A stretch of 60,435 nucleotides of DNA from JAWKTM01 sp041399085 (GTDB lineage: Bacteria > Planctomycetota > Planctomycetia > Pirellulales > Pirellulaceae). Shown piece after piece: positions 17,542 to 26,646 of this stretch. The notes under the pieces were generated by a model, which saw nothing but the letters and a program-made list of their open reading frames with translations, ran no database searches and was not told the origin of the DNA. The position numbers and the translations under genes are program-made. The stretch is from the NCBI GenBank assembly GCA_041399085.1, contig JAWKTM010000043.1, positions 1-60,435 of the forward strand, in the 5' to 3' direction. Position 1 is the first letter of the stretch. Each line of letters begins with the position of its first letter.

Positions 17542-18242
17542 ACTCTCCGTTGAACATCGACGTCGATTACATCGTGCAAGAAGTTGTGCGACGGTTGACC
17601 GATGCGCGAGTCGGAGAGGTGAAGATTGTAGATGGAGCGGAACGGCCGGATAGCTGCCGAGACGGTCGACAAGGGACAACCGCGTTGTCGGAGCGAGTCA
17701 TCACCCTGGAAGTACTGCGAGGGAGACTAAACGGCGTTCGCGCCGTAATCGTTCCTGACCGGGCGATTGTGACGCCGGCCGTCGTCGACGAACTTAAATC
17801 CAGAAAAATTGAACTGCGACGAGCCGGTGGCCAGAACAAGGCATGCAATGCGGAACTGATGCTGCTGTTGGATGCGGCATTGGACATCGATCATGGGGTC
17901 TCGCAAAGCCTATCAAAGCGTGGCGTCAAGGTCACTCGGCAGACGCTTTCGCTGGCGGAACTGGCTCGCCGAATGCCAAGTTTGATGCGACATAGAATCC
18001 CCATCGTCGTGGGCTCGTCACATCCAGCGGCAGTCGTTTGCGCGGCGAACCGACATCCTGGAGTACGAGCCATGGCCGCATTTGGGATGGGTTGTATGGA
18101 AACAATGGACGGTTTGGGAGCCAATGTCGTCGTGATCGACTTACCCAAGTGGAACACGGAGAAGCTATCGGACTTTCTCGCAGCGGTCGCGCAGCGCGGT
18201 TGGCGGGAATGTCCTGAGAGTTGGCGCGGACTTTTGATTTAA
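17538..18242 (+). CDS. BMC operon protein of unknown function with encapsulation-like helix
   Basis: A 234-residue protein with no confidently recognised family. It overlaps the upstream BMC-P stop by four bases, so it belongs to the operon. Residues 8-25 (VDYIVQEVVRRLTDARV) form an amphipathic helix like the targeting helices of PduL and the aldehyde dehydrogenase, suggesting it is shell cargo. Next comes GVRAVIVPDRAIVTPAVVDELKSR, similar in pattern to a short segment found in several BMC-associated enzymes. The C-terminal half has SSHPAAVVCAANRHPGVRAM and LGANVVVIDL, which weakly recall RpiB/LacAB sugar-phosphate isomerases. Those enzymes' catalytic residues could not be confirmed. It may be a structural or catalytic core component. 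Confidence 0.85.
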   Translation: MNSPLNIDVDYIVQEVVRRLTDARVGEVKIVDGAERPDSCRDGRQGTTALSERVITLEVLRGRLNGVRAVIVPDRAIVTPAVVDELKSRKIELRRAGGQNKACNAELMLLLDAALDIDHGVSQSLSKRGVKVTRQTLSLAELARRMPSLMRHRIPIVVGSSHPAAVVCAANRHPGVRAMAAFGMGCMETMDGLGANVVVIDLPKWNTEKLSDFLAAVAQRGWRECPESWRGLLI

Positions 18243-18288
18243 CACAACCGTACTTACCTCGCGTGCTCATGCATCGAGGCCGTGAAAT

Positions 18289-18576
18289 ATGAGAATCGCC
18301 AAGGTCATTGGGAACGTCACATTGAGTCGATCGCACCCTTCATTTCAGGGCGCGTCGCTTAAGGTCGTCGTTCCACAATCTTGGTCTAATTTAACAAGCA
18401 GCGACATTAGTGAAAGCGATACGATTGTCGCCTGGGATGAATTGGGCGCGGGTCGAGGAGACTTGATCGCCCTGAGCGAAGGCGCCGAGGCGGCTCAACC
18501 GTTTCGTCCCGATAGCAAACCGGTCGACGCGTACAACGCGGCCATCCTGGATCACATCCATATCAAACACGATTAA
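18289..18576 (+). CDS. BMC-P pentameric vertex protein (third copy)
   Basis: EutN/CcmL-type vertex protein, 95 residues and the most diverged of the three. It keeps MRIAKVIGNVTLSRSHPSFQ, LKVVVPQSW, VAWDELGAGRGDLIALSEG and the final strand NAAILDHIHIKHD. The GAGxGD turn at the pentamer centre is retained. It lies 46 bases after the unknown cargo candidate and 26 bases before the aldolase. Confidence 0.93.
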   Translation: MRIAKVIGNVTLSRSHPSFQGASLKVVVPQSWSNLTSSDISESDTIVAWDELGAGRGDLIALSEGAEAAQPFRPDSKPVDAYNAAILDHIHIKHD

Positions 18577-18602
18577 CCAACTGGTACTGGCGAGCGGCAG
18601 AC

Positions 18603-19520
18603 ATGCAAAACATTTTCAAAATCAAGCAAGACATCTGCGAGATCGGGCGTCGAATTTACAACAAAGGATTCGCCGCGGCGAACGATGGCAACATCACGGT
18701 GCGTGTGAGCGACAACGAGGTGCTTTGCACGCCGACGATGCATTCGAAGGGCTTTTTGAAGCCGGACGATATTTCCGTGATCGATATGACGGGCAAGCAA
18801 ATCTCGGGCAATAAGAAGCGTTCCAGCGAAGCCCTGCTGCATTTAGAGATTTACAAGCAACGCGAGGATATTCGGAGCGTGGTGCATTGCCATCCGCCGC
18901 ACGCCACGGCGTTCGCGATTGCCCGTGAACCGATTCCGCAATGCATCTTGCCGGAGGTCGAAGTCTTCTTGGGCGACGTGCCAATCACCAAATATGAAAC
19001 TCCAGGTGGACAGGCTTTCGCCGACACCATTATTCCTTTTGTGGACCGTACGAACGTGATTATCTTGGCGAATCACGGCACGGTCAGCTTCGGCGAGAAC
19101 GTGGAGCGCGCGTATTGGTGGACGGAAATACTGGACGCCTATTGCCGGATGTTGATTCTCGCGAAGAGCTTGGGCCGCGTGAACTATCTTTCGGAAGACA
19201 AGGAACGCGAGCTGTTGGAATTGAAGTCAAACTGGGGATGGTCGGATCCACGGAACACCGAGCAGTATAAAGACTGTGATATTTGTGCGAATGATGTGTT
19301 CCGGGAAAGCTGGGAACAAACGGGCGTCGCTCGTCGCGCATTCGCCGACCCTCCGGCAATGGGACCGAAAGCGAACCTCGCTGGCGCGACATCGGCCATG
19401 AACGTGGGCCAAGCTCCGGTAGCGGCCAGTCCGGCTTCATCCGGCAACGGCTCTGTCGATCAGGAGCAGTTGGTTCGCATGATTACGGACCGGGTTATGG
19501 AAGCGCTTTCCCAGAAGTAA
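18603..19520 (+). CDS. Class II aldolase with C-terminal encapsulation helix
   Basis: Zinc-dependent fuculose/rhamnulose-1-phosphate aldolase family, 305 residues. It would cleave the sugar phosphate to DHAP and L-lactaldehyde. Seen: GFAAANDGNITVRVSD at the start, TPTMHSKGFLKPDD, the metal ligands VVHCHPPHATAFA, the catalytic-loop Glu in ILPEVEVFLGD, and the third His in ILANHGTVSFGENVE. After about residue 245 comes a Pro/Ala/Gly/Ser linker and a final amphipathic helix (DQEQLVRMITDRVMEALSQK). In planctomycete BMCs this tail targets the aldolase to the shell. No sugar isomerase or kinase for fucose or rhamnose is in the window, so these must be elsewhere. Confidence 0.94.
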   Translation: MQNIFKIKQDICEIGRRIYNKGFAAANDGNITVRVSDNEVLCTPTMHSKGFLKPDDISVIDMTGKQISGNKKRSSEALLHLEIYKQREDIRSVVHCHPPHATAFAIAREPIPQCILPEVEVFLGDVPITKYETPGGQAFADTIIPFVDRTNVIILANHGTVSFGENVERAYWWTEILDAYCRMLILAKSLGRVNYLSEDKERELLELKSNWGWSDPRNTEQYKDCDICANDVFRESWEQTGVARRAFADPPAMGPKANLAGATSAMNVGQAPVAASPASSGNGSVDQEQLVRMITDRVMEALSQK

Positions 19521-19615
19521 GACGAGTCATCCCACGCGGTGACCGAACGCATGCGTGCGGCGATTCCCATAACAAGAACGATCCTTAGTACTTTTTACGA
19601 CTAAAGATATTGACC

Positions 19616-20557
19616 ATGAAAGTAAGCATCATCGGCGGCGGCGGTTTGGTGGGTTCCAGCGCGGGTTTTGCCCTGCAATGTGGAGGCGTCGTGCGAGAGA
19701 TCGCGATGCTGGACGTCAATCAGGAACTGGCGGCTGGCCAAGCGCTCGATCTGTTGCATGGCGGCCCCAGCACATCGGATCAAATCATCACGTCGGGCGG
19801 TTACGAACATATTCCGAGCAGCGACGTCGTATGCATTACGGCTGGCTTGCGTCGCAAGCCGGACGAATCGCGGCTGGATCTCATCAACCGAAACACTGAT
19901 CTGTTTCTGTCGATCTTGGGCGAATGCCAAAAGGCGGGTCTGAAGGATTCGGCGATTGTGTTCGTGGTATCCAACCCGGTTGACATTCTCACCTATGTCG
20001 CGGCCGATCGATTGAAGTTGCCTAAGAACCGAGTCATCGGGTTGGGAACGCAGCTTGACACGATTCGCTTCCGCAGCTTGATCGCGCAAGAGTTGGGCGT
20101 CGCGCCGACTCAGCTTTCGGCCCTGATCTTGGGCGAACATGGCGACAGCATGGTGCCGATTTGGTCGAGTGCGACCGTGGCGGGATTGCCGCTGGAGAAG
20201 CACCCGAAGTTCAATGGGAACGTCGCCAGCCAGCTATTCACCCGCACCAAGGGCTCGGGGGCGGAAGTGATTAAGAAGAAGGGCGGAGCAGGCTTTGCCG
20301 TGGGCATCGCAATCCGCGACGTGATCCATGCGATCGCGTTAAACCAGCATCGCATTTTGCCGATCTCATCGGTTCAGAACGGCTGCTATGGAATCAAGGA
20401 CGTGGCCTTGTCGGTTCCGACCGTTGTTGGTTCGTCGGGCGTGGAAAGCTGCCTTGAATTTGATCTCTGGCCGAAGGAAGTTCAGGGCCTGCGTAAGAGC
20501 GGGCTTGTCCTTCGCGAGACGCTGACGACCGTGCTTAACCGGATCGGCCGCGGGTAA
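19616..20557 (+). CDS. Lactate/malate dehydrogenase family enzyme of the BMC operon
   Basis: NAD-dependent 2-hydroxyacid dehydrogenase, 313 residues. Rossmann motif MKVSIIGGGGLVGSSAG, with Asp33 expected to bind the adenosine ribose. Catalytic set: Arg86 (ESRLDL), Asp148, Arg151 and His175 in LGEHGDSMVP. The specificity position (102 in standard numbering) is Arg80 in AGLRRKPDESR; Arg there is typical of malate dehydrogenase, Gln of lactate dehydrogenase. Planctomycete BMC loci carry such a gene, usually called lactate dehydrogenase and thought to recycle NADH; this residue argues for oxaloacetate/malate or another substrate. No encapsulation helix is visible. It is last in the operon, 95 bases after the aldolase. 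Confidence 0.9.
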   Translation: MKVSIIGGGGLVGSSAGFALQCGGVVREIAMLDVNQELAAGQALDLLHGGPSTSDQIITSGGYEHIPSSDVVCITAGLRRKPDESRLDLINRNTDLFLSILGECQKAGLKDSAIVFVVSNPVDILTYVAADRLKLPKNRVIGLGTQLDTIRFRSLIAQELGVAPTQLSALILGEHGDSMVPIWSSATVAGLPLEKHPKFNGNVASQLFTRTKGSGAEVIKKKGGAGFAVGIAIRDVIHAIALNQHRILPISSVQNGCYGIKDVALSVPTVVGSSGVESCLEFDLWPKEVQGLRKSGLVLRETLTTVLNRIGRG

Positions 20558-20665
20558 GATTCCAGCCTTGAATCGGCCTTGATACCCGGCTGCGGATAAC
20601 CACATCAATTTTTCGGATGATACGATTTCTTTCTTGCCCGCGATCTGGCAAAATCAGCATCGTTG

Positions 20666-20802
20666 AACGGCTCACGCGAAGCCGCTTGGGGCAGAAGCTA
20701 TTGTTCATCCGATACCATCGGGGCAGCCGCTGGCCGGGGCAGGTCACGGAAAACCGGGGCAGGACCAGTAGCTAACCGCTTCGCGTGAGCCGTTGTTTTT
20801 TT
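20666..20802 (+). terminator. Long-arm hairpin with T-run ending the BMC operon
   Basis: Arms AACGGCTCACGCGAAGC (20666-20682) and its perfect complement (20778-20794) bracket a 95-base loop. The right arm is followed by a GTTTTTTT run (20795-20802). The T-run is on the + strand, so it would stop transcripts of the BMC operon just before the convergent inositol-phosphate synthase gene, whose stop is at 20807. The loop contains four GGGGCAG copies. The arms look like a repeated planctomycete extragenic element recruited as a terminator. Confidence 0.65.
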
Positions 20803-20806
20803 GCGC

Positions 20807-22015
20807 CTAGACCTGAGCCACTTCGTCCGCCCAGGCTTGCAGCATCTGAAACTGCCGCACGAGATCGTTTTCCGCGACTCCAAGCGGGCTCTTAAAGAAG
20901 CTGGCCAGAAACGTCAGCAGACCACGCTCGCCGTGACGATGGGCCCGCTCGGTCAAACGCACTAGGTCCAACACCAGCGGCGCCGCAAGCAGTGAGTCGC
21001 ATCCCTGCCAGACGAACTGCATAATCATCGGCGTGCCGAGAAAACCGCGGAAATGAATGTGGTCCCAGGCGGTTTTCCAATCGCCCAGGCTCTCGATGTA
21101 TTCGATGCTGATGTGAGTTTGCGGGTTGTAGCCGAGAATCTGTCCGAGCAAGCGGTCCTTGCTGGTGACCTTCGTCTTTTTGTTGGCCGGGTCGTCCAGC
21201 ACCTTGCCGTCCATGTTGCCGAAAATGTTGTGGCCGACCCAACTCATGATTTCGAGATTTCGGGCGGCGAACATCGGCGCCAAAGCGCTCTTTAGCAGCG
21301 TCTCGCCGGTTTTCCCGTCGTGCCCCATGTGACACGTGTCGCGTTCGATGGCCAGTTCGCGGATGGCGGCCGGCGCCGAGCCCAGTGACGGCGTGAAATT
21401 GATGTACGGATAGCCCAACTCCAGGGCCGCAATGGCGTAAAGCGAACTGGCCGCTAGCGGGCAACTGGCGCCATCCTCCAGCAGCTTTTCCAGCTCTTCC
21501 CACGTTTCAGGGATCCCCGATTCGTCGACCGGCGGTTCCGTCGACGCGACGTTCATTACGATGACTTGGTCCAACTGTTCTTGCTTGGCGAATTGACGCA
21601 AATCGGCTTGCACGCGGGCGATCGACTGGCGAGGCGACTCGTGAACTTGTCGCAACGAATCGGTGGCGAACTTTTGGATCGTGGGCCCCACATTGAATAA
21701 CACGCCGGGGCGGATTCGCTGGTCGATTCGGGCGAGCTCGTCACGGACATTTTCAATCACATGCAAGTCGATGACGCGGCTCGTCTGATGCAGCTTCATC
21801 GCTTCGTCGTACAGCGTCACGTCGCGGATATCATGACCGCCGACCACGAATTCGTCCCAACCGGCCAGATCGAGATCGGCGAATTCGGGAAGCTGGCTGA
21901 CCAATCCTTGGCTGCCGGTCAACCCGCGCTGCAAGGCGGCCAATCCCACAATGGAAGTCGTGGCGACGCCACCTCGCGCGCCCAATAGCCAAACGCCAAT
22001 TCTTCGGCCTGCCAT
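20807..22015 (-). CDS. Myo-inositol-1-phosphate synthase family protein
   Basis: NAD-dependent cyclase that would convert glucose 6-phosphate to inositol 1-phosphate, or a closely related lyase; 402 residues. The N-terminus RIGVWLLGARGGVATT is the NAD-binding loop. Family segments include FVVGGHDI, MNVASTEPP, YPYINFTPSLGSAP, HDGKTGETLLKSAL and SWVGHNIFGNMDG. The lysines of HDGKTGET and KTKVTSKDRLLG match the family's conserved positions. The ATG at 22015 is chosen; the upstream TTG at 22042 is less likely. No clear ribosome-binding site. It is single in its transcription unit, divergent from the aminotransferase. Confidence 0.88.
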   Translation of the reverse strand: MAGRRIGVWLLGARGGVATTSIVGLAALQRGLTGSQGLVSQLPEFADLDLAGWDEFVVGGHDIRDVTLYDEAMKLHQTSRVIDLHVIENVRDELARIDQRIRPGVLFNVGPTIQKFATDSLRQVHESPRQSIARVQADLRQFAKQEQLDQVIVMNVASTEPPVDESGIPETWEELEKLLEDGASCPLAASSLYAIAALELGYPYINFTPSLGSAPAAIRELAIERDTCHMGHDGKTGETLLKSALAPMFAARNLEIMSWVGHNIFGNMDGKVLDDPANKKTKVTSKDRLLGQILGYNPQTHISIEYIESLGDWKTAWDHIHFRGFLGTPMIMQFVWQGCDSLLAAPLVLDLVRLTERAHRHGERGLLTFLASFFKSPLGVAENDLVRQFQMLQAWADEVAQV

Positions 22016-22393
22016 AGGAAAAACCGTGGAAGAGCAAATCAAGGGGGAGGGACACCGGCGAGAGAAAACACGCCCGGCGAATGCGGCGGGAGGTTCGTCC
22101 CGATCAACGGCTGGATCGCTTCGCGCGGGGACTACCTGGAATCAAACCGCGAAGATACGATGATTGTCGCACGTGGAAAGGGCAACCGTCAAGCGGCACG
22201 CATGTCGCCCCCGAGGGTCTCGAAACGGATTCACGCCTCGCCTGTCAGAGCGATCCGGGCCACACTTTCGCCCGTCTTGTCGATCGCCTTCTACCGAGAT
22301 TCGTTGGCGGTGACCACTGTCCAGATTGCGGCCGCTGTTCAACGAACTCAATTTACCGCTCGATTCGCCACCAACTTTTGCGAGTTCCCGCCG

Positions 22394-23578
22394 ATGTTTG
22401 AAAACCTCACCATGGCCCCACCCGATGCCATTCTGGGGCTGACCGATGCGTTTAAGAAGGATCCCAACCCGAACAAGATCAACCTCAGCGTGGGTGTCTA
22501 TCAGGATTCCACGGGCAAGACGCCGATTCTGGAGTCGGTGAAGAAGGCCGAGGAAAAGCTGTTGGCGACCGAGTCGAATAAGAGCTATCTCGGGATCGAC
22601 GGGTTGCCGGAGTACGGACAAGCGGTGCAGCGTCTGCTGTTTGGCGACGCTTTGGAAGCGGGTCGAGCCGTTACGGCTCAGACGCCGGGAGGCACCGGCG
22701 CGCTCCGCGTGGCGGCCGAGTTCATCAAGCAGGCTCAGCCGAACGCGACCGTGTGGTGCAGCAAGCCAACATGGGCCAATCATCCCAGCGTGTTCGAGGC
22801 GGCCGGCTTGCGAGTCAACTCGTATCCGTACATCGACGCGGAAGGCAAGGGGCTGGATTTCGACGCGATGATCGCGGCTTTGCGGCAAGTCCCGGCGGGC
22901 GATGTCGTGTTGCTGCATGCCTGTTGTCACAACCCGACCGGAATTGATCCGACCCCCGAACAATGGGACGAGATTGGTCGCGTCTTGGCCGAACGCAAAG
23001 CGTTACCACTGATTGACTTTGCCTATCAAGGGTTCGGCGACGGGTTGCGGGAGGACGCCACGGGTTTGCTTCGCCTGCTTCAGTCAAACGCCGAGTTGCT
23101 CGTGTGCAGTTCGTTCTCGAAGAACTTCGGCTTGTACTCGGAACGTACCGGCGCGCTGACGTTGGTGGCCGCGGATCCGCAAGCGGCTCAGATCGCGCTT
23201 AGCAACGTGAAACGATGCATCCGCGCGAACTACAGCAATCCGCCCAAGCACGGAGCGGCGATCGTGGCCACGGTGTTGTCCGACGAAGGGCTGACGAAGC
23301 TGTGGGAGTCGGAAGTGACGGCGATGCGCGATCGAATCAACGGGATGCGGCGACTGTTCGTCGACACGTTGAAGGCCCGCGGCGTGGATCGCGACTTTTC
23401 GTTTCTGCTGCCGCAGCGCGGCATGTTTTCGTTTTCGGGACTGAGCCCCGTGCAGGTCGACGAGCTGCGTTCCAAGCACGCGGTGTACATCGTCGGCAGC
23501 GGCCGCATCAATGTGGCGGGAATGACCGAAGCTAACATGAATCCGCTGTGTGATGCGATAGCGGATGTGTTGAAGTAG
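22394..23578 (+). CDS. Aspartate/aromatic aminotransferase (fold type I PLP enzyme)
   Basis: Aminotransferase of the AspC/TyrB group, 394 residues: transfers the amino group between aspartate or an aromatic amino acid and 2-oxoglutarate. PLP lysine Lys243 is in SSFSKNFGLYSERTG. Other conserved segments: INLSVGVYQDSTGKTPIL, YLGIDGLPEY, TPGGTGALRVA, CCHNPTGIDPT, LIDFAYQGFGDGL and RGMFSFSGL. The ATG at 22394 fits the family start; a longer frame from 22160 would add 78 unlikely residues. The 378 bases upstream, shared with the divergent inositol-phosphate synthase, probably hold both promoters; no other gene is seen there. Confidence 0.94.
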   Translation: MFENLTMAPPDAILGLTDAFKKDPNPNKINLSVGVYQDSTGKTPILESVKKAEEKLLATESNKSYLGIDGLPEYGQAVQRLLFGDALEAGRAVTAQTPGGTGALRVAAEFIKQAQPNATVWCSKPTWANHPSVFEAAGLRVNSYPYIDAEGKGLDFDAMIAALRQVPAGDVVLLHACCHNPTGIDPTPEQWDEIGRVLAERKALPLIDFAYQGFGDGLREDATGLLRLLQSNAELLVCSSFSKNFGLYSERTGALTLVAADPQAAQIALSNVKRCIRANYSNPPKHGAAIVATVLSDEGLTKLWESEVTAMRDRINGMRRLFVDTLKARGVDRDFSFLLPQRGMFSFSGLSPVQVDELRSKHAVYIVGSGRINVAGMTEANMNPLCDAIADVLK

Positions 23579-23774
23579 AGCGACGGCGAGCGGCGGTCCC
23601 ACTCACGCAGGCTATGGCAAGCAGAATGCGGCTCGGTCGCGCTCGAAGCCCGCGGAAACTTGCTCGCCTCAATACGTCTAACTAGACTTCTCCAACGGTC
23701 GAGCGTCCCTTGCCGGCTTGGCCCCGCCTTGTTCCTACCTTCGGCTTTCCTTCCTGCATGGTGAGTTCGCTTTT

Positions 23775-25091
23775 ATGGCTTGTCGTTTTACTTTCCGATT
23801 TGTGTGGTTGCTCTCCGCCGTCTGTTGTTTTTCGATTTCGGCTGCCGCTGCCGATGCACCGTGGCCTCAATGGCGTGGCCCGCAGCGCGACGCTCATTCG
23901 CCCGAGAAGGGTTTGAATCTGAATTGGGAAGCCGCCGAGCCGAAACTGGCTTGGATCGGTGAAGGATTGGGCGAAGGATACGCCAGCCTTTCGTGCGACG
24001 GCGATCGGCTTTATACGACCGGCAACAAGGATAAGGGCCAAGCGGTGTTGGCCGTCAGCGCCGCGAACGGCAGCGTCATTTGGGAAACGTCGCTCACCGA
24101 TCAAGTGCCGCGGCACGGTTACGAAGGTTCTCGCTGCACGCCCACGATCGACGGCGATCGGTTGTACGTGGTGGCGTCCAGCGGCGCGATTGTGTGCTTG
24201 AACAAGGCGGACGGCGCGGTTGTGTGGCGAAAGAACTTTGCCGACGAGTGGAATGGCAAAATGATGTCCGGCTGGGGCTTTTCGGAATCGCCGCTGGTGG
24301 ATGGCGATTGGGTGCTGTGTACGCCAGGCGGTCCCGAGGCCATGATCGTGGCTCTGAACAAGCAGAACGGCGAGGAAGTTTGGCGGTCCGCGGTTGACGA
24401 TTTCGGCGGCGCGGCCGGCAAGAACGGCAAGGGACTGAAGAAGGGCGCCGGCTATTCGTCGATCGTCGTTTCCAATGCGGCTGGCGTGAAGCAGTACGTG
24501 CAGCTTGTCGGACAGGGCGTGATCGGCGTGCGAGCCAGCGACGGCAAATTCCTGTGGGGTTACGACGGCGTTGCCAACGGCACGGCCAACATCCCGACGC
24601 CGATTCCCACGGGCGATTATGTGTTCTGCTCGACCGGCTACAACACCGGTTCGGCGTTGCTGCATCTCACCAAGGACGGCGAAGGCGTAAAGGCCGAGGA
24701 GGTCTACTTCCTGCCGGGCAACGTGATGCAAAACAAGCATGGCGGCATGGTGTTGGTCGATGGCCATGTTTACTGCGGCCACGGTAACGGTTCGGGAATT
24801 CCGATTTGCGTCGAACTGAAAACGGGCGACGTGAAATGGGGCGGCGACAAACGCGGCCCTGGCAGCGGCGAGGCGGCGGTGATTTACGCCGACGGCCACA
24901 TTATCTATCGCTTCCAAGATGGCACGGTCGCTTCGGTCGAAGCGACGCCCGCCGAGATGAAGGTAAAAGGTTCGTTCAAGCCCGCGTTCCAACAGGGCAA
25001 GAGTTGGGCTCATCCGATCATCGCCAACGGCCGCTTGTATTTGCGCGAGCAAGACAAGCTGATGTGCTACGATCTGCGCGAGTCGACGTAG
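23775..25091 (+). CDS. Exported PQQ-type beta-propeller protein (first of pair)
   Basis: A 438-residue secreted propeller protein. A signal peptide (MACRFTFRFVWLLSAVCCFS, cleaved near AAAADAPW) is followed by WPQWRGPQRDAHSPEKG, the hallmark start of planctomycete PQQ-like (quinoprotein alcohol dehydrogenase-like) repeat proteins. Blade motifs recur: GDRLYTTGNKD, GSVIWETSL, GDRLYVVASSGAIVCLN and GEEVWRSAVDD. No catalytic PQQ or metal ligands were identified, so it may be a binding or scaffold protein rather than a dehydrogenase. It is paralogous to the next gene, 124 bases downstream. Confidence 0.85.
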   Translation: MACRFTFRFVWLLSAVCCFSISAAAADAPWPQWRGPQRDAHSPEKGLNLNWEAAEPKLAWIGEGLGEGYASLSCDGDRLYTTGNKDKGQAVLAVSAANGSVIWETSLTDQVPRHGYEGSRCTPTIDGDRLYVVASSGAIVCLNKADGAVVWRKNFADEWNGKMMSGWGFSESPLVDGDWVLCTPGGPEAMIVALNKQNGEEVWRSAVDDFGGAAGKNGKGLKKGAGYSSIVVSNAAGVKQYVQLVGQGVIGVRASDGKFLWGYDGVANGTANIPTPIPTGDYVFCSTGYNTGSALLHLTKDGEGVKAEEVYFLPGNVMQNKHGGMVLVDGHVYCGHGNGSGIPICVELKTGDVKWGGDKRGPGSGEAAVIYADGHIIYRFQDGTVASVEATPAEMKVKGSFKPAFQQGKSWAHPIIANGRLYLREQDKLMCYDLREST

Positions 25092-25215
25092 TTTGGCGTC
25101 GCGCCAAATAGCATTCGTGGCTGAGCTCACCTGAGGTCAGCCACGACATGCTGACTGCGTCGCCCGTTTGGTCCGGTCTGTCTTTTCCCATGTTCAATGA
25201 CGGAGTGGAACCCGC

Positions 25216-26646
25216 ATGTCGCGCAAGAAGAATTGTTTCGCGTTCGTCGCGCTCGTGTCGGTAGGTTTGGTCGGATGGGGTTGCGGCACTCAGCCAAGTG
25301 TTCCTGTCGGCGTGCAACCGCCCACGGGGACGCAGACGGCCAGCCAGTCCTATCCGCCTGCCGCCGGAGCAGATACGGCTGCAACGTCTGATGACTCCGT
25401 TGGCTCGCAGCCCACCGTCCAACTGACGGCCGCGCGCGTGGCGAGGGACGATGCGGACTGGAGCCGGTTTCGCGGTCCCGATGGCATGGGAGCGAGCGAC
25501 TCGGCAAAGCCGCCTGTCGAATGGAGCACGACGGAGAACGTTGCCTGGAAGACGAAGTTGCCTGGGCCAGGAGCTTCCAGCCCCATCGTGTTTGGCGATC
25601 GCATCTATCTCACGTGCTACACAGGCTACTTTGTGCCGGACGAACCGGGCGGCAGTCTCGATCAGCTCCGGCGACATCTAATCGCCCTGCGATTGAGTGA
25701 CGGCGAGATCATTTGGGACAAGGCCATCGCGGCGAAGCTGCCGGAAGAAGAGCGGATACGCGATCACGGTTTCGCCGCCAATTCGGCCGCCGCCGACTCA
25801 GAACGCGTGTATGCGTTCTTCGGCAAGACGGGCGTGCTGGCGTTTGATCACGACGGCCAGCAGCTTTGGCAGACTGATGTCGGCGACCAGACGCACGGTT
25901 GGGGCACTTCGGCCTCGCCCGTTCTGTACAAAGACCTGGTGCTCATCAACGCCAGCGTGGAAAGCGAGTCGTTGTACGCACTGGACCGCGCGACGGGCGA
26001 GATTCGTTGGCGGGCCGAGGGCATTCGCGAAGCTTGGAACACGCCCGTCGTGGTCACGGCCGAATCGGGGCGGGAAGAAGTAATCGTGGCGACGCAGGGG
26101 ACTGTCAAAGCGTTTGATCCCACCACGGGCGATCCATTGTGGACCTGCAAGACCGACATCGGTTGGTACATGGTGCCCAGCGTGGTGGCTCACGACGGCA
26201 TCGTCTATTGCCTGGGCGGACGATCGGGCGTCGCCGCGTTGGCGGTGCGAGCCGGCGGCAGCGGCGATGTGACGGCGACGCACCGGCTGTGGACCAGCAC
26301 CAAAGGCTCGAATGTTTCCTCGCCGATCTACCTGGACGGCCATCTGTACTGGGCCCACGAGCAACGCGGTGTTGCTTACTGCGCGGTGGCAAAAACAGGC
26401 GAAGTGGTCTACGAACAGCGGCTGGAGCGGGCCGGGCAAGTTTACGCTTCCGCCTTGTTGGCCGACGGACGTCTGTACTACCTGACGCGAGAAGGCAAGA
26501 CCTTCGTGCTGGCGGCCAAGCCCGAGTTCGAGCAACTGGCGGTCAACGACCTGAACGACCGTAGCACGTTTAACGGCAGCCCGGTCCCGGCTGGAAATCG
26601 TCTGCTGATCCGGTCGGACAAGTATCTCTACTGCTTGGGCGAATGA
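25216..26646 (+). CDS. PQQ-type beta-propeller lipoprotein (second of pair)
   Basis: A 476-residue envelope protein. MSRKKNCFAFVALVSVGLVG leads to a lipobox VGWGC, so Cys23 is probably lipidated. A Pro/Thr/Ala-rich linker precedes the propeller, which begins WSRFRGPDGMGASD and has repeats like GEIIWDKAI, GKTGVLAFDHDGQQLW, GEIRWRAEG and TGDPLWTCKTD. It shares domain type and order with the preceding gene but is membrane-anchored, so the two may act on the same envelope process. The function is not known. Confidence 0.85.
   Translation: MSRKKNCFAFVALVSVGLVGWGCGTQPSVPVGVQPPTGTQTASQSYPPAAGADTAATSDDSVGSQPTVQLTAARVARDDADWSRFRGPDGMGASDSAKPPVEWSTTENVAWKTKLPGPGASSPIVFGDRIYLTCYTGYFVPDEPGGSLDQLRRHLIALRLSDGEIIWDKAIAAKLPEEERIRDHGFAANSAAADSERVYAFFGKTGVLAFDHDGQQLWQTDVGDQTHGWGTSASPVLYKDLVLINASVESESLYALDRATGEIRWRAEGIREAWNTPVVVTAESGREEVIVATQGTVKAFDPTTGDPLWTCKTDIGWYMVPSVVAHDGIVYCLGGRSGVAALAVRAGGSGDVTATHRLWTSTKGSNVSSPIYLDGHLYWAHEQRGVAYCAVAKTGEVVYEQRLERAGQVYASALLADGRLYYLTREGKTFVLAAKPEFEQLAVNDLNDRSTFNGSPVPAGNRLLIRSDKYLYCLGE

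Noticed and set aside
17538..18242. Assignment of the unknown BMC protein as RpiB isomerase
   Set aside because: Only weak similarity in the C-terminal half and the catalytic residues could not be placed.
23682..25130. 482-codon antisense frame over the PQQ-propeller gene
   Set aside because: No recognisable protein features; the forward strand has a signal peptide and propeller blades.
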